In this document: one piece after another, positions 16,646 through 24,954 of the stretch
Numbering within the stretch: the first letter of the stretch is position 1
Layout of the letters: the number at the start of each line of letters is the position of its first letter
From: an uncultured Clostridia bacterium
GTDB taxonomy: Bacteria; Bacillota; Clostridia; Christensenellales; Borkfalkiaceae
Direction of reading: 5' to 3'
Length of the DNA: 58,969 nt
NCBI GenBank assembly: GCA_944376295.1
Contig: CALWCE010000012.1
Coordinates: forward strand, 1 to 58,969
Notes under the pieces: model-generated
What the model saw: the letters and a program-made list of their open reading frames with translations, nothing else
Database searches by the model: none
Told to the model about the DNA's origin: nothing
Position numbers and translations under genes: made by a program

Positions 16646-18385
16646 TTATGCCTCCCTGCGCGCCTTCCTGTCGGCAAGGAACTGATCGGAGAGCGCTTCG
16701 ATGCGCGCCTTGTCTTCGGGGGAAAGCTTGCCTTCCTGGCGGATGCGCTCTGCGATCTCGGGCGCGGCGTGTTCGAGATAAGTCAAAAGTTCTTCGGTGA
16801 AGGCGGGGATCTCATCGGGCTCGACGTCCTGCATCACACGGCGGAGCGCCGCGATGAGCGTAAATACCTGCCTGTGACGGGGGATGGGGCAGCCCTGCTT
16901 CTGCCGGAGAAGCAGCATGAGCCCGTGACCGTACCGGAGCTGAAGGCGGGTGGCTTCGTCGAGGTCGCTCGAAAACTGCGTGAACACTTCGATCTCGCGG
17001 TATTGGGCAAGATCGAGGCGCAGCGTGCCCGAAGCGCGCTTCATCGCCCCGGTCTGCGCGTCGCCGCCCACACGCGAGACGGAGAGCCCCACGTTGACGG
17101 CGGGCCGCTGCCCCGCGAAGAAGAGCGAACTTTCGAGGAAGATCTGCCCGTCCGTGATGGAGATGATGTTGGTGGGGATATACGCCGAGACGTCGCCGCC
17201 CTGCGTCTCCACGATGGGAAGCGCCGTCATGGAGCCGCCGCCGCGCGCCTCGGAAAGGTGCGCCGCCCGCTCCAACAGACGGGAATGCAGGTAAAAGACG
17301 TCGCCGGGGTACGCCTCTCTGCCCGGGGAACGCCCCAAAAGCAGGCTCAAAGCGCGGTATGCGACGGCGTGCTTACTTAGATCGTCATAGACGATGAGCA
17401 CGTCCCTTCCGCGCTCCATGAAGTATTCGCCGAGCGCGCAGCCCGCGTACGGGGCGATATATTGCAGCGACGCCGACTCCCCCGCCGAGGCGTTGACGAC
17501 GACGGTATAGTCGAGCGCGCCGTGCGAGCGGAGCGTCTCCACGAGGCGGGCGACCGAGCTCGCCTTCTGCCCGATCGCGACATAGATGCAGACGACGTTC
17601 TTATCTTTCTGATTGAGGATGGCGTCGAGGGCGATGGCGGTTTTGCCCGTGCCCCTGTCGCCGATGATGAGTTCGCGCTGCCCCCTGCCGATGGGGAACA
17701 TACTGTCGATGGCAAGGATGCCCGTTTCCAAAGGCTTATTGACGGGCTGACGGTCGATGATCGAGGGCGCGGGCGCTTCAACGGGGCGGTAGCCTTCCGC
17801 CATGATCTCGCCCATGCCGTCAACGGGGTCGCCGAGCGCCCCCACGACGCGCCCCAAAAAGCGCTCGCCGACGGGCATGCCCGCGCGGCGCTTGGTACGG
17901 CGGACGGCGCTCCCCTCCGAAACGGCGCTTTCGTCGCCGAAGAGGATGCAGCCCGCGCTCTCGCGCTTTAAGTTGAGCACCATGCCGCGGATGCCTGCGG
18001 AAAAGAGCAGAATTTCGCCGTATTCGGCGTGTTCGAGCCCGCTCACTTCGGCGATGCCGTCGCCCACCGAGAGCACGGTGCCGATCTCTTCGGCGATCGC
18101 CTTGGGCGTCCATTCGTCGAGGCGGCTGCGCAGAAGAGGGATGATATCCCCGCTCTCGCCGATCGCCTGCATGAGGGCGTCCTTGAGCTGGCGGAACCTT
18201 CCGCTCAGGCTCCAGTCGAAGACCTCTGCCCCCACTTCGAGGCGGAAGCCGCCCGGATACGCCTTGCTCTCGCGGTATTCGAGCGTAAAATCTTCGTGAT
18301 AGCGCTCCTTCAGAAATGCCAAAAAGCGCTCCTCCTGCTCCTTTGTGGGCGGGAGGGCGGCATAGAGATAGGCGGTGCGGCTCAT
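16646..18385 (-). CDS. atpA: ATP synthase delta(C-terminal domain)-alpha fusion
   Basis: A 579-residue protein, about 75 residues longer than normal alpha. Residues 1-~78 match the C-terminal domain of delta/OSCP: GGFRLEVGAEVFDWSLSGRF then RQLKDAL, equivalent to the delta motif G(x)I(x)IGD...DGSVRGRLERL. Residues ~83-579 are complete alpha: SVGDGIAEVSGLEHAEYGE, P-loop GDRGTGKTA, ALPIVETQGGDVSAYIPTN and the C-terminal helical domain. There is no separate atpH, and the six-helix N-terminal domain of delta is absent; b directly precedes this gene with a 4-base ATGA overlap. If not cleaved, each F1 would carry three delta-like domains. The start is fixed by the overlap with b. Confidence 0.9.
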   Translation of the reverse strand: MSRTAYLYAALPPTKEQEERFLAFLKERYHEDFTLEYRESKAYPGGFRLEVGAEVFDWSLSGRFRQLKDALMQAIGESGDIIPLLRSRLDEWTPKAIAEEIGTVLSVGDGIAEVSGLEHAEYGEILLFSAGIRGMVLNLKRESAGCILFGDESAVSEGSAVRRTKRRAGMPVGERFLGRVVGALGDPVDGMGEIMAEGYRPVEAPAPSIIDRQPVNKPLETGILAIDSMFPIGRGQRELIIGDRGTGKTAIALDAILNQKDKNVVCIYVAIGQKASSVARLVETLRSHGALDYTVVVNASAGESASLQYIAPYAGCALGEYFMERGRDVLIVYDDLSKHAVAYRALSLLLGRSPGREAYPGDVFYLHSRLLERAAHLSEARGGGSMTALPIVETQGGDVSAYIPTNIISITDGQIFLESSLFFAGQRPAVNVGLSVSRVGGDAQTGAMKRASGTLRLDLAQYREIEVFTQFSSDLDEATRLQLRYGHGLMLLLRQKQGCPIPRHRQVFTLIAALRRVMQDVEPDEIPAFTEELLTYLEHAAPEIAERIRQEGKLSPEDKARIEALSDQFLADRKARREA

Positions 18386-18897
18386 GCGCGAGGCTCCTCA
18401 TGCTTATCGTCGGCGGCGTTGAGGAACTGATCGTACGCTTCCTGCGCCGTCTCTTTCAAGACGAGCTTTTCCGTCGCGTCCGAAACGAGCGCGGAAATTT
18501 CCCGCCGTGCCGCGCGCAGGGCGTGCCGCTTTTCTTCGGCTGCCTTCTTGCGCGCTTCCGCAAGGATGGCGTCCGCCTCCTCTTCGGCGGCGCTCTTCCT
18601 CATCTGTTCGTAATGGTCGAGCTCCTTCTTTGCCGCCGCACGCTTTTCTTCGATCTCGCGGTCGCACGAAGAGAGCTTTTCTTCGTACTCCGCTCGCGCC
18701 GCGTCCGCCTTTTTGAACTTTTCTTCGGCGTCTTTGTCCATCTTTTCGTAGTGCTCCCTGCGCTTTTGCATGAACGCCTTGACGGGCTTATACAAAAGGA
18801 GATACAGCCCCGCAAAGAGGATGACGAAATTGAGAAGGTGCAATAAGATCTGCTGCCAATCGATGTTGAGCGGCACTGCCGCGATGTTATACAGCAT
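18382..18897 (-). CDS. atpF: ATP synthase Fo b subunit
   Basis: A 171-residue peripheral stalk subunit. One N-terminal transmembrane helix (ILLHLLNFVILFAGLYLLLY) is followed by a long charged coiled coil (EKMDKDAEEKFKKADAARAE onward), as usual for b. GGGAGG lies 6 bases before the ATG at 18897. The stop overlaps the start of the delta-alpha gene. The b C-terminus normally binds delta's C-terminal domain, which here is carried by alpha. Confidence 0.93.
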   Translation of the reverse strand: MLYNIAAVPLNIDWQQILLHLLNFVILFAGLYLLLYKPVKAFMQKRREHYEKMDKDAEEKFKKADAARAEYEEKLSSCDREIEEKRAAAKKELDHYEQMRKSAAEEEADAILAEARKKAAEEKRHALRAARREISALVSDATEKLVLKETAQEAYDQFLNAADDKHEEPRA

Positions 18898-18910
18898 GGC
18901 TGCCCTCCCG

Positions 18911-19351
18911 TTACAGGACAAAGATGATGAGGATGGCGACGATGAGGGCGTAGATGATCGCCGTCTCGATGAAGACGAGGCCGAGCATCAGAGAAGAACG
19001 GATCTTGCCCTCCGCTTCGGGCTGGCGCGCCGTTGCTTCGCTCGTCTTGGCGACGGCGATGCCCATGCCGACGGCGCCCGCCGCAGCCGCAAGCCCGACC
19101 GCGATGCCCGCGCCGATCGCTTTGGCGCCGATGGAACTATCCTCCGCCTCTTCCGCCCCCTCTTCGGCGGGCTGCGTTTCATCGACAGTCTCCCCTGCCG
19201 CTTCCTCGGCGGACACGACGAGAACAGAGCCCGTGTACGCGGGCTCGTTCGCGTTCATCGCAAAGCCCGTAACAAGAAGCGCCGCGGAAAGGAGCGCAAA
19301 GACGATGCAGACTGCAAAGACGATCTTTTTCATAGAAGTGAGCTGTTTCAT
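18911..19351 (-). CDS. atpE: ATP synthase Fo c subunit with N-terminal extension
   Basis: A 146-residue proteolipid, about twice normal length. Residues ~74-146 are a standard c hairpin: GAGIAVGLAAAAGAVGMGIA, the polar loop ATARQPEAEGK and the ion-binding helix LVFIETAIIYALIVAIL with the essential glutamate. In front are a hydrophobic signal-like helix (about residues 8-31) and an acidic linker (EEAAGETVDETQPAEEGAEE). The Gln typical of Na+-binding c rings is Met here (GAVGMG), although Glu-Thr and Tyr are present, so H+ coupling looks more likely. The gene overlaps atpB by four bases. The extension is probably cleaved; that is inference. Confidence 0.9.
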   Translation of the reverse strand: MKQLTSMKKIVFAVCIVFALLSAALLVTGFAMNANEPAYTGSVLVVSAEEAAGETVDETQPAEEGAEEAEDSSIGAKAIGAGIAVGLAAAAGAVGMGIAVAKTSEATARQPEAEGKIRSSLMLGLVFIETAIIYALIVAILIIFVL

Positions 19352-20202
19352 TTGGATGTGACCTCCGAAGGGACTTTCTTTTGTTTTTTGGTCTTGGGTT
19401 TGAGGACGGGCGGCTCGCTCACTTCACCGTAGAAGAGCGCCGTGAGCATGGTGAGCACGTACGTCTGGATGAGGGCGTGCAAAATGGTGAAGAGCACGCC
19501 CACGACGACGGGCAACACAAAGGAGAGCGCGAGATAGGAATAGACGAGCTCGGTGACGAGCAACCCCGACAAAAGCGCGCCGAAGAGACGGAAGCTCATG
19601 GAGATGGGCAGGGAAAACTCTTTCAGCGTCCTCCCCACGCCGCGGAATCCGTTGGAAAAAATGCCGCCCGAGAGGATGACGAGATAGGACAAACACCCCA
19701 TCATGATCGCGCCGTTGATATCGGAAAGAGGCGCGGGCAGCGACACGGAAGCCCCCGCCGCCGTCATCCACGGGATGCCGACGAGCTCAAAGAGGGTGCC
19801 GATGCTGATGTACGCCCCCGCCGCAAAGAGGTACGCCCCCAAAAAGTTGTTGCGGTGCGGGCTGTTGGTCTTTGCGAGGTTTTCGAACATCCCCACCGCC
19901 TGCTCCAGAAGCAGCTGGAACTTACTCGGGATGTAAGAGAACTTCGGGATGACGAAGATGCGCACGGCCGCCGCAAATACGAGCAGGATGCCCGTGACGA
20001 CGAATGCCGAGAGGACGGCGGGATTGACCCCCATGCCGAAAAAGCTTATTTTATCGCCCTCGTGCAGCACGGCGTCCTGCATCGTCTCGTTGACGGAGCC
20101 CGCCTTTTCGTAGAGCCCGTCCGTAAGGACGATGCCCGCAACGAGCGCCGCGATGACGGCGGCAGCGACAATGAGAAAGACCGCTGTCTTTTTTTTGCTC
20201 AT
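19348..20202 (-). CDS. atpB: ATP synthase Fo a subunit
   Basis: A 284-residue membrane subunit forming the ion half-channels beside the c ring. The essential arginine lies in LPISMSFRLFGALLSGLLV, and the last helices carry GVLFTILHALIQTYVLTMLT. A lysine-rich C-terminal tail (PKTKKQKK) is unusual but short. AAGGAGG is 5 bases before the ATG at 20202; upstream in-frame ATGs lie before the transcription start. First gene of the operon (order a-c-b-deltaalpha-gamma-beta-epsilon); no atpI is present. Confidence 0.94.
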   Translation of the reverse strand: MSKKKTAVFLIVAAAVIAALVAGIVLTDGLYEKAGSVNETMQDAVLHEGDKISFFGMGVNPAVLSAFVVTGILLVFAAAVRIFVIPKFSYIPSKFQLLLEQAVGMFENLAKTNSPHRNNFLGAYLFAAGAYISIGTLFELVGIPWMTAAGASVSLPAPLSDINGAIMMGCLSYLVILSGGIFSNGFRGVGRTLKEFSLPISMSFRLFGALLSGLLVTELVYSYLALSFVLPVVVGVLFTILHALIQTYVLTMLTALFYGEVSEPPVLKPKTKKQKKVPSEVTSK

Positions 20203-20257
20203 AGTTCCTCCTTCCGCGGAACGCGCCAGAGGGCGCAGTCCCCGAAAATCGCCCTCT

Positions 20258-20286
20258 ATTATAGCGCGGAGGCGGTACGCTGTCAA
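20258..20286 (-). promoter_or_regulatory. Consensus promoter of the atp operon
   Basis: Minus-strand TTGACA, 17 bp, TATAAT, about 55 bases upstream of atpB. Confidence 0.85.
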
Positions 20287-20390
20287 ACGCATTGCGAAAG
20301 GAAACGCTTCCCGCGCCATCGTTTTTTGTGATATTTCTGTTAAAATTCCCTTATATGCGCGAGACCGCGGCGGATTTTCCCCGTCGGCAG

Positions 20391-20416
20391 AAAAAAGGCC
20401 GCCTGCAAGGGCGGTC
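20391..20416 (-). terminator. Intrinsic terminator after the secreted hypothetical gene
   Basis: Minus-strand GACCGCC and GGCGGCC form a stem followed by TTTTTT, 40 bases past the stop at 20456. Confidence 0.75.
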
Positions 20417-20455
20417 TTTCAAAAAACTACATTTTTTCGGCAAGAATGCCGCAGG

Positions 20456-20959
20456 TCATTGTTCCCAAGATTGGAGGAGCGTCCCGTTTCCGTCAAAAAG
20501 ATAGGGGCCGTAGACGGTGTAACGGTTCCCTTGTCCGTCGATGTTCGACATCGTACGCGCCATCCAGTAACGCTGTTCCCCGTCCGTCGAAGCGCGCGCC
20601 ACGAGCTGCTCGCCCTGGTCGAGATCGCCGTTGTAAATGCGGCGCTCGAGCTGCATCTCTTCATAAGATTCGGTATAGACCGGGGAGGAAAACAATTCGA
20701 TCTGCACCTGTACGATGCCGGGAAAAAGGGTGAACTCGTTTTTGAGGATCCCGCGGACCTCCCCGTCCGAACCTTCCATATAAAAATTGAGCAGCGCAAA
20801 CAGCGCTCTTTGCTCTGCGGCCCCGGAGCAGACTTCTCCCGCAGCCACCGCCTCCCCGGCATTTGCCGGAAGCGCATTCCCGGGCAGCAGCACTCCCGCT
20901 GCCGCCGTCAGGGCGCACGCGAGCGCGCACACCGCCAGCCGTTTCGTCTTTGTCTTCAT
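20456..20959 (-). CDS. Secreted hypothetical protein
   Basis: A 167-residue protein with a clear N-terminal signal peptide (basic MKTKTKR, hydrophobic AVCALACALTAAAGVLLP, then a likely Ala-x-Ala cleavage region). The mature part is mixed alpha/beta with FYMEGSDGEVRGILKNEF and GIVQVQIELFSSPVYTES, but no family is recognised. GGAGG lies 6 bases before ATG. It is a single-gene unit: its own weak promoter (TTGACG, 17 bp, TACCAT at 21005-21033) and a terminator flank it. The position next to xpt gives no functional clue. Confidence 0.7.
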   Translation of the reverse strand: MKTKTKRLAVCALACALTAAAGVLLPGNALPANAGEAVAAGEVCSGAAEQRALFALLNFYMEGSDGEVRGILKNEFTLFPGIVQVQIELFSSPVYTESYEEMQLERRIYNGDLDQGEQLVARASTDGEQRYWMARTMSNIDGQGNRYTVYGPYLFDGNGTLLQSWEQ

Positions 20960-21196
20960 CTGATACCTCCAAAAAGCGGGCAGCGCCCGCCGTATTCTTT
21001 CCTGATGGTATCACAAGATGCCGCCGCCGTCAAGGGGCGAAATATGTCGGATCATGGGAACTTTTGCCGAAAACGCGCCCTGCCGCGCGCAGGATATCCT
21101 CGTCTGCGGGGCGGCCGCAATAAAAATGTAACAAACGAACATCGGGGCAAGAAAAAAACGTGCAGGCAAGAAAAATGACGAAATTTGGCGAATGAT

Positions 21197-21225
21197 TTGA
21201 CATCCCCTATCCAATGTGGTATAGT
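21197..21225 (+). promoter_or_regulatory. Promoter of xpt
   Basis: TTGACA, 17 bp, TATAGT. The leader before the ATG is only about 20 bases, which leaves no room for a purine riboswitch. Confidence 0.75.
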
Positions 21226-21252
21226 AGTTGTATCTTCACGAAGGGAAACGAT

Positions 21253-21828
21253 ATGAAGGCACTCGAAGAAAAGATCGTAAAAGAAGGCACCGTCCTCCCC
21301 GGGAACGTCCTCAAGGTCGGGAGCTTTTTGAACCAGCAGATGGATTCCGACTTCATCATGGAGATCGGCAAGGAGATCGCCCGCCTCTACGAAGGCACGG
21401 GCGTCACCCGCATCCTCACCATCGAATCTTCGGGCATCGCGCTCGCCGTCGCGGCGGGCATCGCCATGCACGTCCCCACCGTGTTTGCAAAGAAGCATAA
21501 AAGCGCCAATATGCCCAAATCGGTATATACGGCGCCCGTCTATTCCTTCACGCATCACGAAACGTATGAGATCGCCGTCGCAAGGGAATACCTTCCTGCG
21601 GGCGAAAAGGTGCTCATCGTCGACGATTTCCTCGCCAACGGCAACGCCGTGCGCGGGCTCATGCACATCATCAAGGAGGCGGGGGCGGAGCTCGTCGGCT
21701 GCGCCATCGCCATCGAAAAGGGATTCCAGGAAGCAGGCGACCAGCTGAGAAAAGAGGGCGTCCGCATCGATTCTCTTGCCATCATCGACGCCATGACCGA
21801 CGAGAGCGTCACCTTCCGCGCGCAGTAA
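21253..21828 (+). CDS. xpt: Xanthine phosphoribosyltransferase
   Basis: A 191-residue purine salvage enzyme converting xanthine and PRPP to XMP. It begins MKALEEKIVKEGTVLPGNVL, typical of Bacillus-type Xpt. The PRPP-binding signature is VLIVDDFLANGNAVRGL (about residue 120). IESSGIALAVAAG and FAKKHKSANM are further family blocks. The start follows AAGGG. It stands in front of the nucleoside importer genes, separated by its own terminator, so the two units together cover purine uptake and salvage. Confidence 0.93.
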   Translation: MKALEEKIVKEGTVLPGNVLKVGSFLNQQMDSDFIMEIGKEIARLYEGTGVTRILTIESSGIALAVAAGIAMHVPTVFAKKHKSANMPKSVYTAPVYSFTHHETYEIAVAREYLPAGEKVLIVDDFLANGNAVRGLMHIIKEAGAELVGCAIAIEKGFQEAGDQLRKEGVRIDSLAIIDAMTDESVTFRAQ

Positions 21829-21842
21829 AAGCGCGGTTTTTT
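21816..21842 (+). terminator. Intrinsic terminator of xpt
   Basis: CCGCGC and GCGCGG form a stem, with the T-run following. The left arm lies inside the last codons of xpt. Confidence 0.75.
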
Positions 21843-21891
21843 CTTCCCTCGGTACCAATTTTAATGCATTATTATGCAAAAGGAGAATAGT

Positions 21892-23199
21892 ATGAAGAAA
21901 CTTTTGGCTTTGGGTCTTGCTGCTGCCATGACGGTCACGGGCGCATGCCTGCTCGCTTCCTGCAAAGAGGGCGGCAACGGCGGCAACGGCGGCAACGGCG
22001 GAAACGGCGGCAATGACAGCATCACGGTCGGCTTCATCGCCCTCCACGACGACAAGTCGACGTACGACAAGAACTTCCTCGACGCCATCAAGGCAGCCTG
22101 CGAAAAGAAGGGCATCGACGAAGACCACCTCATCATCAAGACGAACATCCCCGAGGACAACTCCTGCTACGACGCGGCTGCCGATCTTGCGGATATGGGC
22201 TGCGACGTCGTCTTCGCCGATTCCTTCGGTCATGAGAAGTTCATGATCCAGGCCGCACAGGAATTCCCTGACGTTGAGTTCTGCCACGCGACGGGCAATC
22301 AGGCGCACACCGCCGGTCTCGACAACTTCCACAATGCGTTCGCGCATATCTACGAGGGCAGATATCTTGCGGGCGTCGCTGCCGGCATGAAGCTCGTTGA
22401 AATGTATGAAGCAGACGCGCTCAAACCCAACAACTTCGACGCAGACGGCAACATCAAGATCGGTTACGTCGGTGCGTACACCTATGCGGAAGTTATTTCG
22501 GGTTATACCTCCTTCTTCCTCGGCGCACAGTCCGTCGTCGAAGAAGAGACGGACATCAGCGTTTCGATGGAAGTCACCTTCACGGGTTCGTGGTACGACG
22601 AAGGCAAGGAAAGAGAAGGCGCCAACACCCTCATCAACAACGGCGCAGCGCTTATCTCGCAGCATGCAGACTCCATGGGCGCTCCTTCTGCCTGCGAAGC
22701 AAAAAAGGTCCCCAACGTCTCCTACAACGGCAGCACGGCAGCTTCCTGCCCCAACACCTTCATCGTTTCCTCCTATGTCAACTGGGAGCCTTACTTTGAG
22801 TACATGATCGACTGCGTTACGAACGGCGATGAGATCGACGACGACTGGACGGGTACGCTTGCAGACGGTTCCGTCGCCCTCACCGAGCTCGGCGCTGCGG
22901 CAGCCGATGGCACCGCGAAGAAGATCGAAGAAGTCAAGGCGCAGCTCGAAGCGGGCACCCTTCACGTCTTCGACTGCTCCAAGTTCACCGTTACGGTCAC
23001 CGACGAGAAGAACGTGCACGCAAAGGTCGATGAAAACGGTCACCTCACCTCTTACATGGCAGACGTTGACTTCGACACTGCTTACACCCCCGATCACGAA
23101 GTTGTGGAAAACGGCGTGTTCTACGAATCCAAGTACCGCACCGCTCCCTACTTCGACATCCAGATCGACGGCATCACCCTGCTCAACGCAGCATTCTGA
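21892..23199 (+). CDS. BMP-family nucleoside-binding lipoprotein
   Basis: A 435-residue substrate-binding protein of the BmpA/PnrA (Bmp, basic membrane protein) family, which captures purine nucleosides for YufOPQ-type importers. Signal peptide and lipobox LLASC are followed by a Gly-Asn repeat linker (GGNGGNGG...), then the two-lobed domain: VGFIALHDDKSTYDKNFLDA, VVFADSFGHE, YEGRYLAGVAAGMK and VGAYTYAEV. AAAAGGAG precedes the ATG at 21892; an upstream in-frame ATG would put residues before the signal. ATPase and two permeases follow. A hairpin between this gene and the ATPase probably keeps the binding protein in excess. Confidence 0.92.
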   Translation: MKKLLALGLAAAMTVTGACLLASCKEGGNGGNGGNGGNGGNDSITVGFIALHDDKSTYDKNFLDAIKAACEKKGIDEDHLIIKTNIPEDNSCYDAAADLADMGCDVVFADSFGHEKFMIQAAQEFPDVEFCHATGNQAHTAGLDNFHNAFAHIYEGRYLAGVAAGMKLVEMYEADALKPNNFDADGNIKIGYVGAYTYAEVISGYTSFFLGAQSVVEEETDISVSMEVTFTGSWYDEGKEREGANTLINNGAALISQHADSMGAPSACEAKKVPNVSYNGSTAASCPNTFIVSSYVNWEPYFEYMIDCVTNGDEIDDDWTGTLADGSVALTELGAAAADGTAKKIEEVKAQLEAGTLHVFDCSKFTVTVTDEKNVHAKVDENGHLTSYMADVDFDTAYTPDHEVVENGVFYESKYRTAPYFDIQIDGITLLNAAF

Positions 23200-23227
23200 T
23201 CGCAAGGCGATAACACACAGCACATAC

Positions 23228-23269
23228 GACAAGACGGCGAAGATATCCTCTCCGCCGCTTGTCCTTTTT
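23228..23269 (+). terminator. Partial terminator / processing hairpin inside the nucleoside operon
   Basis: GACAAG-A-CGGCG and CGCCG-CTTGTC pair with one bulged A, followed by CTTTTT. It lies between the binding-protein gene and the ATPase gene and would lower downstream expression. Confidence 0.55.
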
Positions 23270-23295
23270 CGGAACATTTTTTGCGAGGTACCAAC

Positions 23296-24954
23296 GTGGA
23301 CGAATACGCCCTGCAACTACAAAATATCAGCAAGTACTTCGGCTCGGTCGCGGCGAACAAGAACATCGACCTCACCCTGAAAAAGGGCGAAATTTTGGCG
23401 CTGCTCGGCGAAAACGGCAGCGGCAAGACGACGCTCATGAACATGATCTCGGGCATCTACTACCCCGACGAAGGGCACATCTTCGTGAACGGGGAAGAGG
23501 CGCGCATCTCCTCCCCGCAGGACGCCTTCCGTTACAAGATCGGCATGGTGCATCAGCACTTCAAGCTCATCGACATCTTCTCCGCCGCCCAGAACATCGT
23601 GCTCGGCACCAAAGGGAGCGGCCTTGCCCGCATCAACGAAGAAGTCAAGGCGATCGCCGAAAAATACGGCTTCGAGATCGACCCCAAAAAGAAGATCTAC
23701 GATATGTCCGTTTCGGAAAAGCAGACGGTGGAGATCGTCAAAGTGCTCTACCGCGGCGCGGACATCCTCATCCTCGACGAGCCCACGGCGGTGCTCACCC
23801 CGCAGGAGACAGAAAAGCTGTTCTCCGTCATGCGCGCCATGAAGGCGGACGGCAAGTCCATCATCATCATCACACACAAGCTCAACGAGGTGATGGCGAT
23901 CTCCGACCGCGTCGCCGTCCTCAGAAAGGGCGAGTATATCGGCTGCGTCGACACGGCGGACACCGACCCCGCTTCCCTCACCGAGATGATGGTGGGCGAG
24001 AAGATCACGCTCAACATCTCCCGTCCCGAAGCGCATGCCGACCGGCCCCTCCTCGAGATCAGGGATCTCACCGTCAACAGCGACGAAGGAAGCCACGCCA
24101 TCGAAAACTTGAACTTCTTCATCCGCGGCGGCGAAATTTTGGGCGTTGCGGGCATCGCGGGCTGCGGACAAAGAGAGCTGTGCGAGGCGATCGCAGGGCT
24201 GAGAAAGATCGAATCGGGCGGCATCTATCATGAGGGCGAGAGCATCGTGGGCCTCAGCCCCCGCGCCATCAGCGCGCGCGGCGTTGCGATGAGCTTCATC
24301 CCCGAAGACCGCCTCGGCATGGGTCTTGCGCCCTCCATGTCCGTCACGGACAACATGATGCTCAAAAACTACCAAGATCACGGTTACGGCATCAAACCCC
24401 TTCCCCTTTCGGACGAGGACACGCCCGAACAGGCCAAGAAAAAGAACGCGCGCAACCGCTTTACGGAGTTTTTGAACAGGCACTGCCCCTTCGTCGACCG
24501 CAAGAAGGCGCGCGCGGAGGCAGAACGCATCATCGAGGAGCTCGACATCGTCACCCCGTCGACGGAGACGCCCGTAAGGCGGCTTTCGGGCGGCAACGTG
24601 CAGAAGGTGCTCTTGGGCCGCGAGATCCTCATCGAGCCCAACGTGCTCATCACGGCGTACCCCGTGCGAGGGCTGGACATCAACTCGTCCTATCTCATCT
24701 ACGACATCCTCAACCGTCAGAAGGAGGCGGGAACGGGCATCCTCTTCATCGGCGAAGACCTCGACGTCATGCTCGCCCTGTGCGACAAGATCATGGTGCT
24801 CTGCCACGGGAAGATGATGGGCGTCGTACACGCCGAAAAGACGACCAAGGAACAGCTCGGCCTCATGATGGCGGGCGCACTCGACCTCGAAGAAGAGAAG
24901 GGCAAGCCGATGGGCGTTGCAAAAGACACGAGGATCGGGGAGGATCAGGCATGA
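23296..24954 (+). CDS. Nucleoside ABC transporter ATP-binding protein (YufO/NupO-type)
   Basis: A 552-residue protein with two ABC domains. The first has Walker A GENGSGKTT (about residue 36), YDMSVSEKQTVEI as signature and LILDEPTAVLTP as Walker B. The second has a degenerate P-loop (GIAGCGQREL), an intact signature LSGGNVQKVLLG and Walker B NVLITAYPVRGLD without the catalytic glutamate, as is usual in this family. The GTG at 23296 was preferred over the TTG at 23281 because GAGG lies 7 bases before it. It overlaps the first permease by four bases. Confidence 0.92.
   Translation: MDEYALQLQNISKYFGSVAANKNIDLTLKKGEILALLGENGSGKTTLMNMISGIYYPDEGHIFVNGEEARISSPQDAFRYKIGMVHQHFKLIDIFSAAQNIVLGTKGSGLARINEEVKAIAEKYGFEIDPKKKIYDMSVSEKQTVEIVKVLYRGADILILDEPTAVLTPQETEKLFSVMRAMKADGKSIIIITHKLNEVMAISDRVAVLRKGEYIGCVDTADTDPASLTEMMVGEKITLNISRPEAHADRPLLEIRDLTVNSDEGSHAIENLNFFIRGGEILGVAGIAGCGQRELCEAIAGLRKIESGGIYHEGESIVGLSPRAISARGVAMSFIPEDRLGMGLAPSMSVTDNMMLKNYQDHGYGIKPLPLSDEDTPEQAKKKNARNRFTEFLNRHCPFVDRKKARAEAERIIEELDIVTPSTETPVRRLSGGNVQKVLLGREILIEPNVLITAYPVRGLDINSSYLIYDILNRQKEAGTGILFIGEDLDVMLALCDKIMVLCHGKMMGVVHAEKTTKEQLGLMMAGALDLEEEKGKPMGVAKDTRIGEDQA

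Noticed and set aside
21226..21252. Purine riboswitch upstream of xpt
   Set aside because: The predicted leader is only about 20 bases, too short for the aptamer, and no conserved purine-aptamer loops are present.
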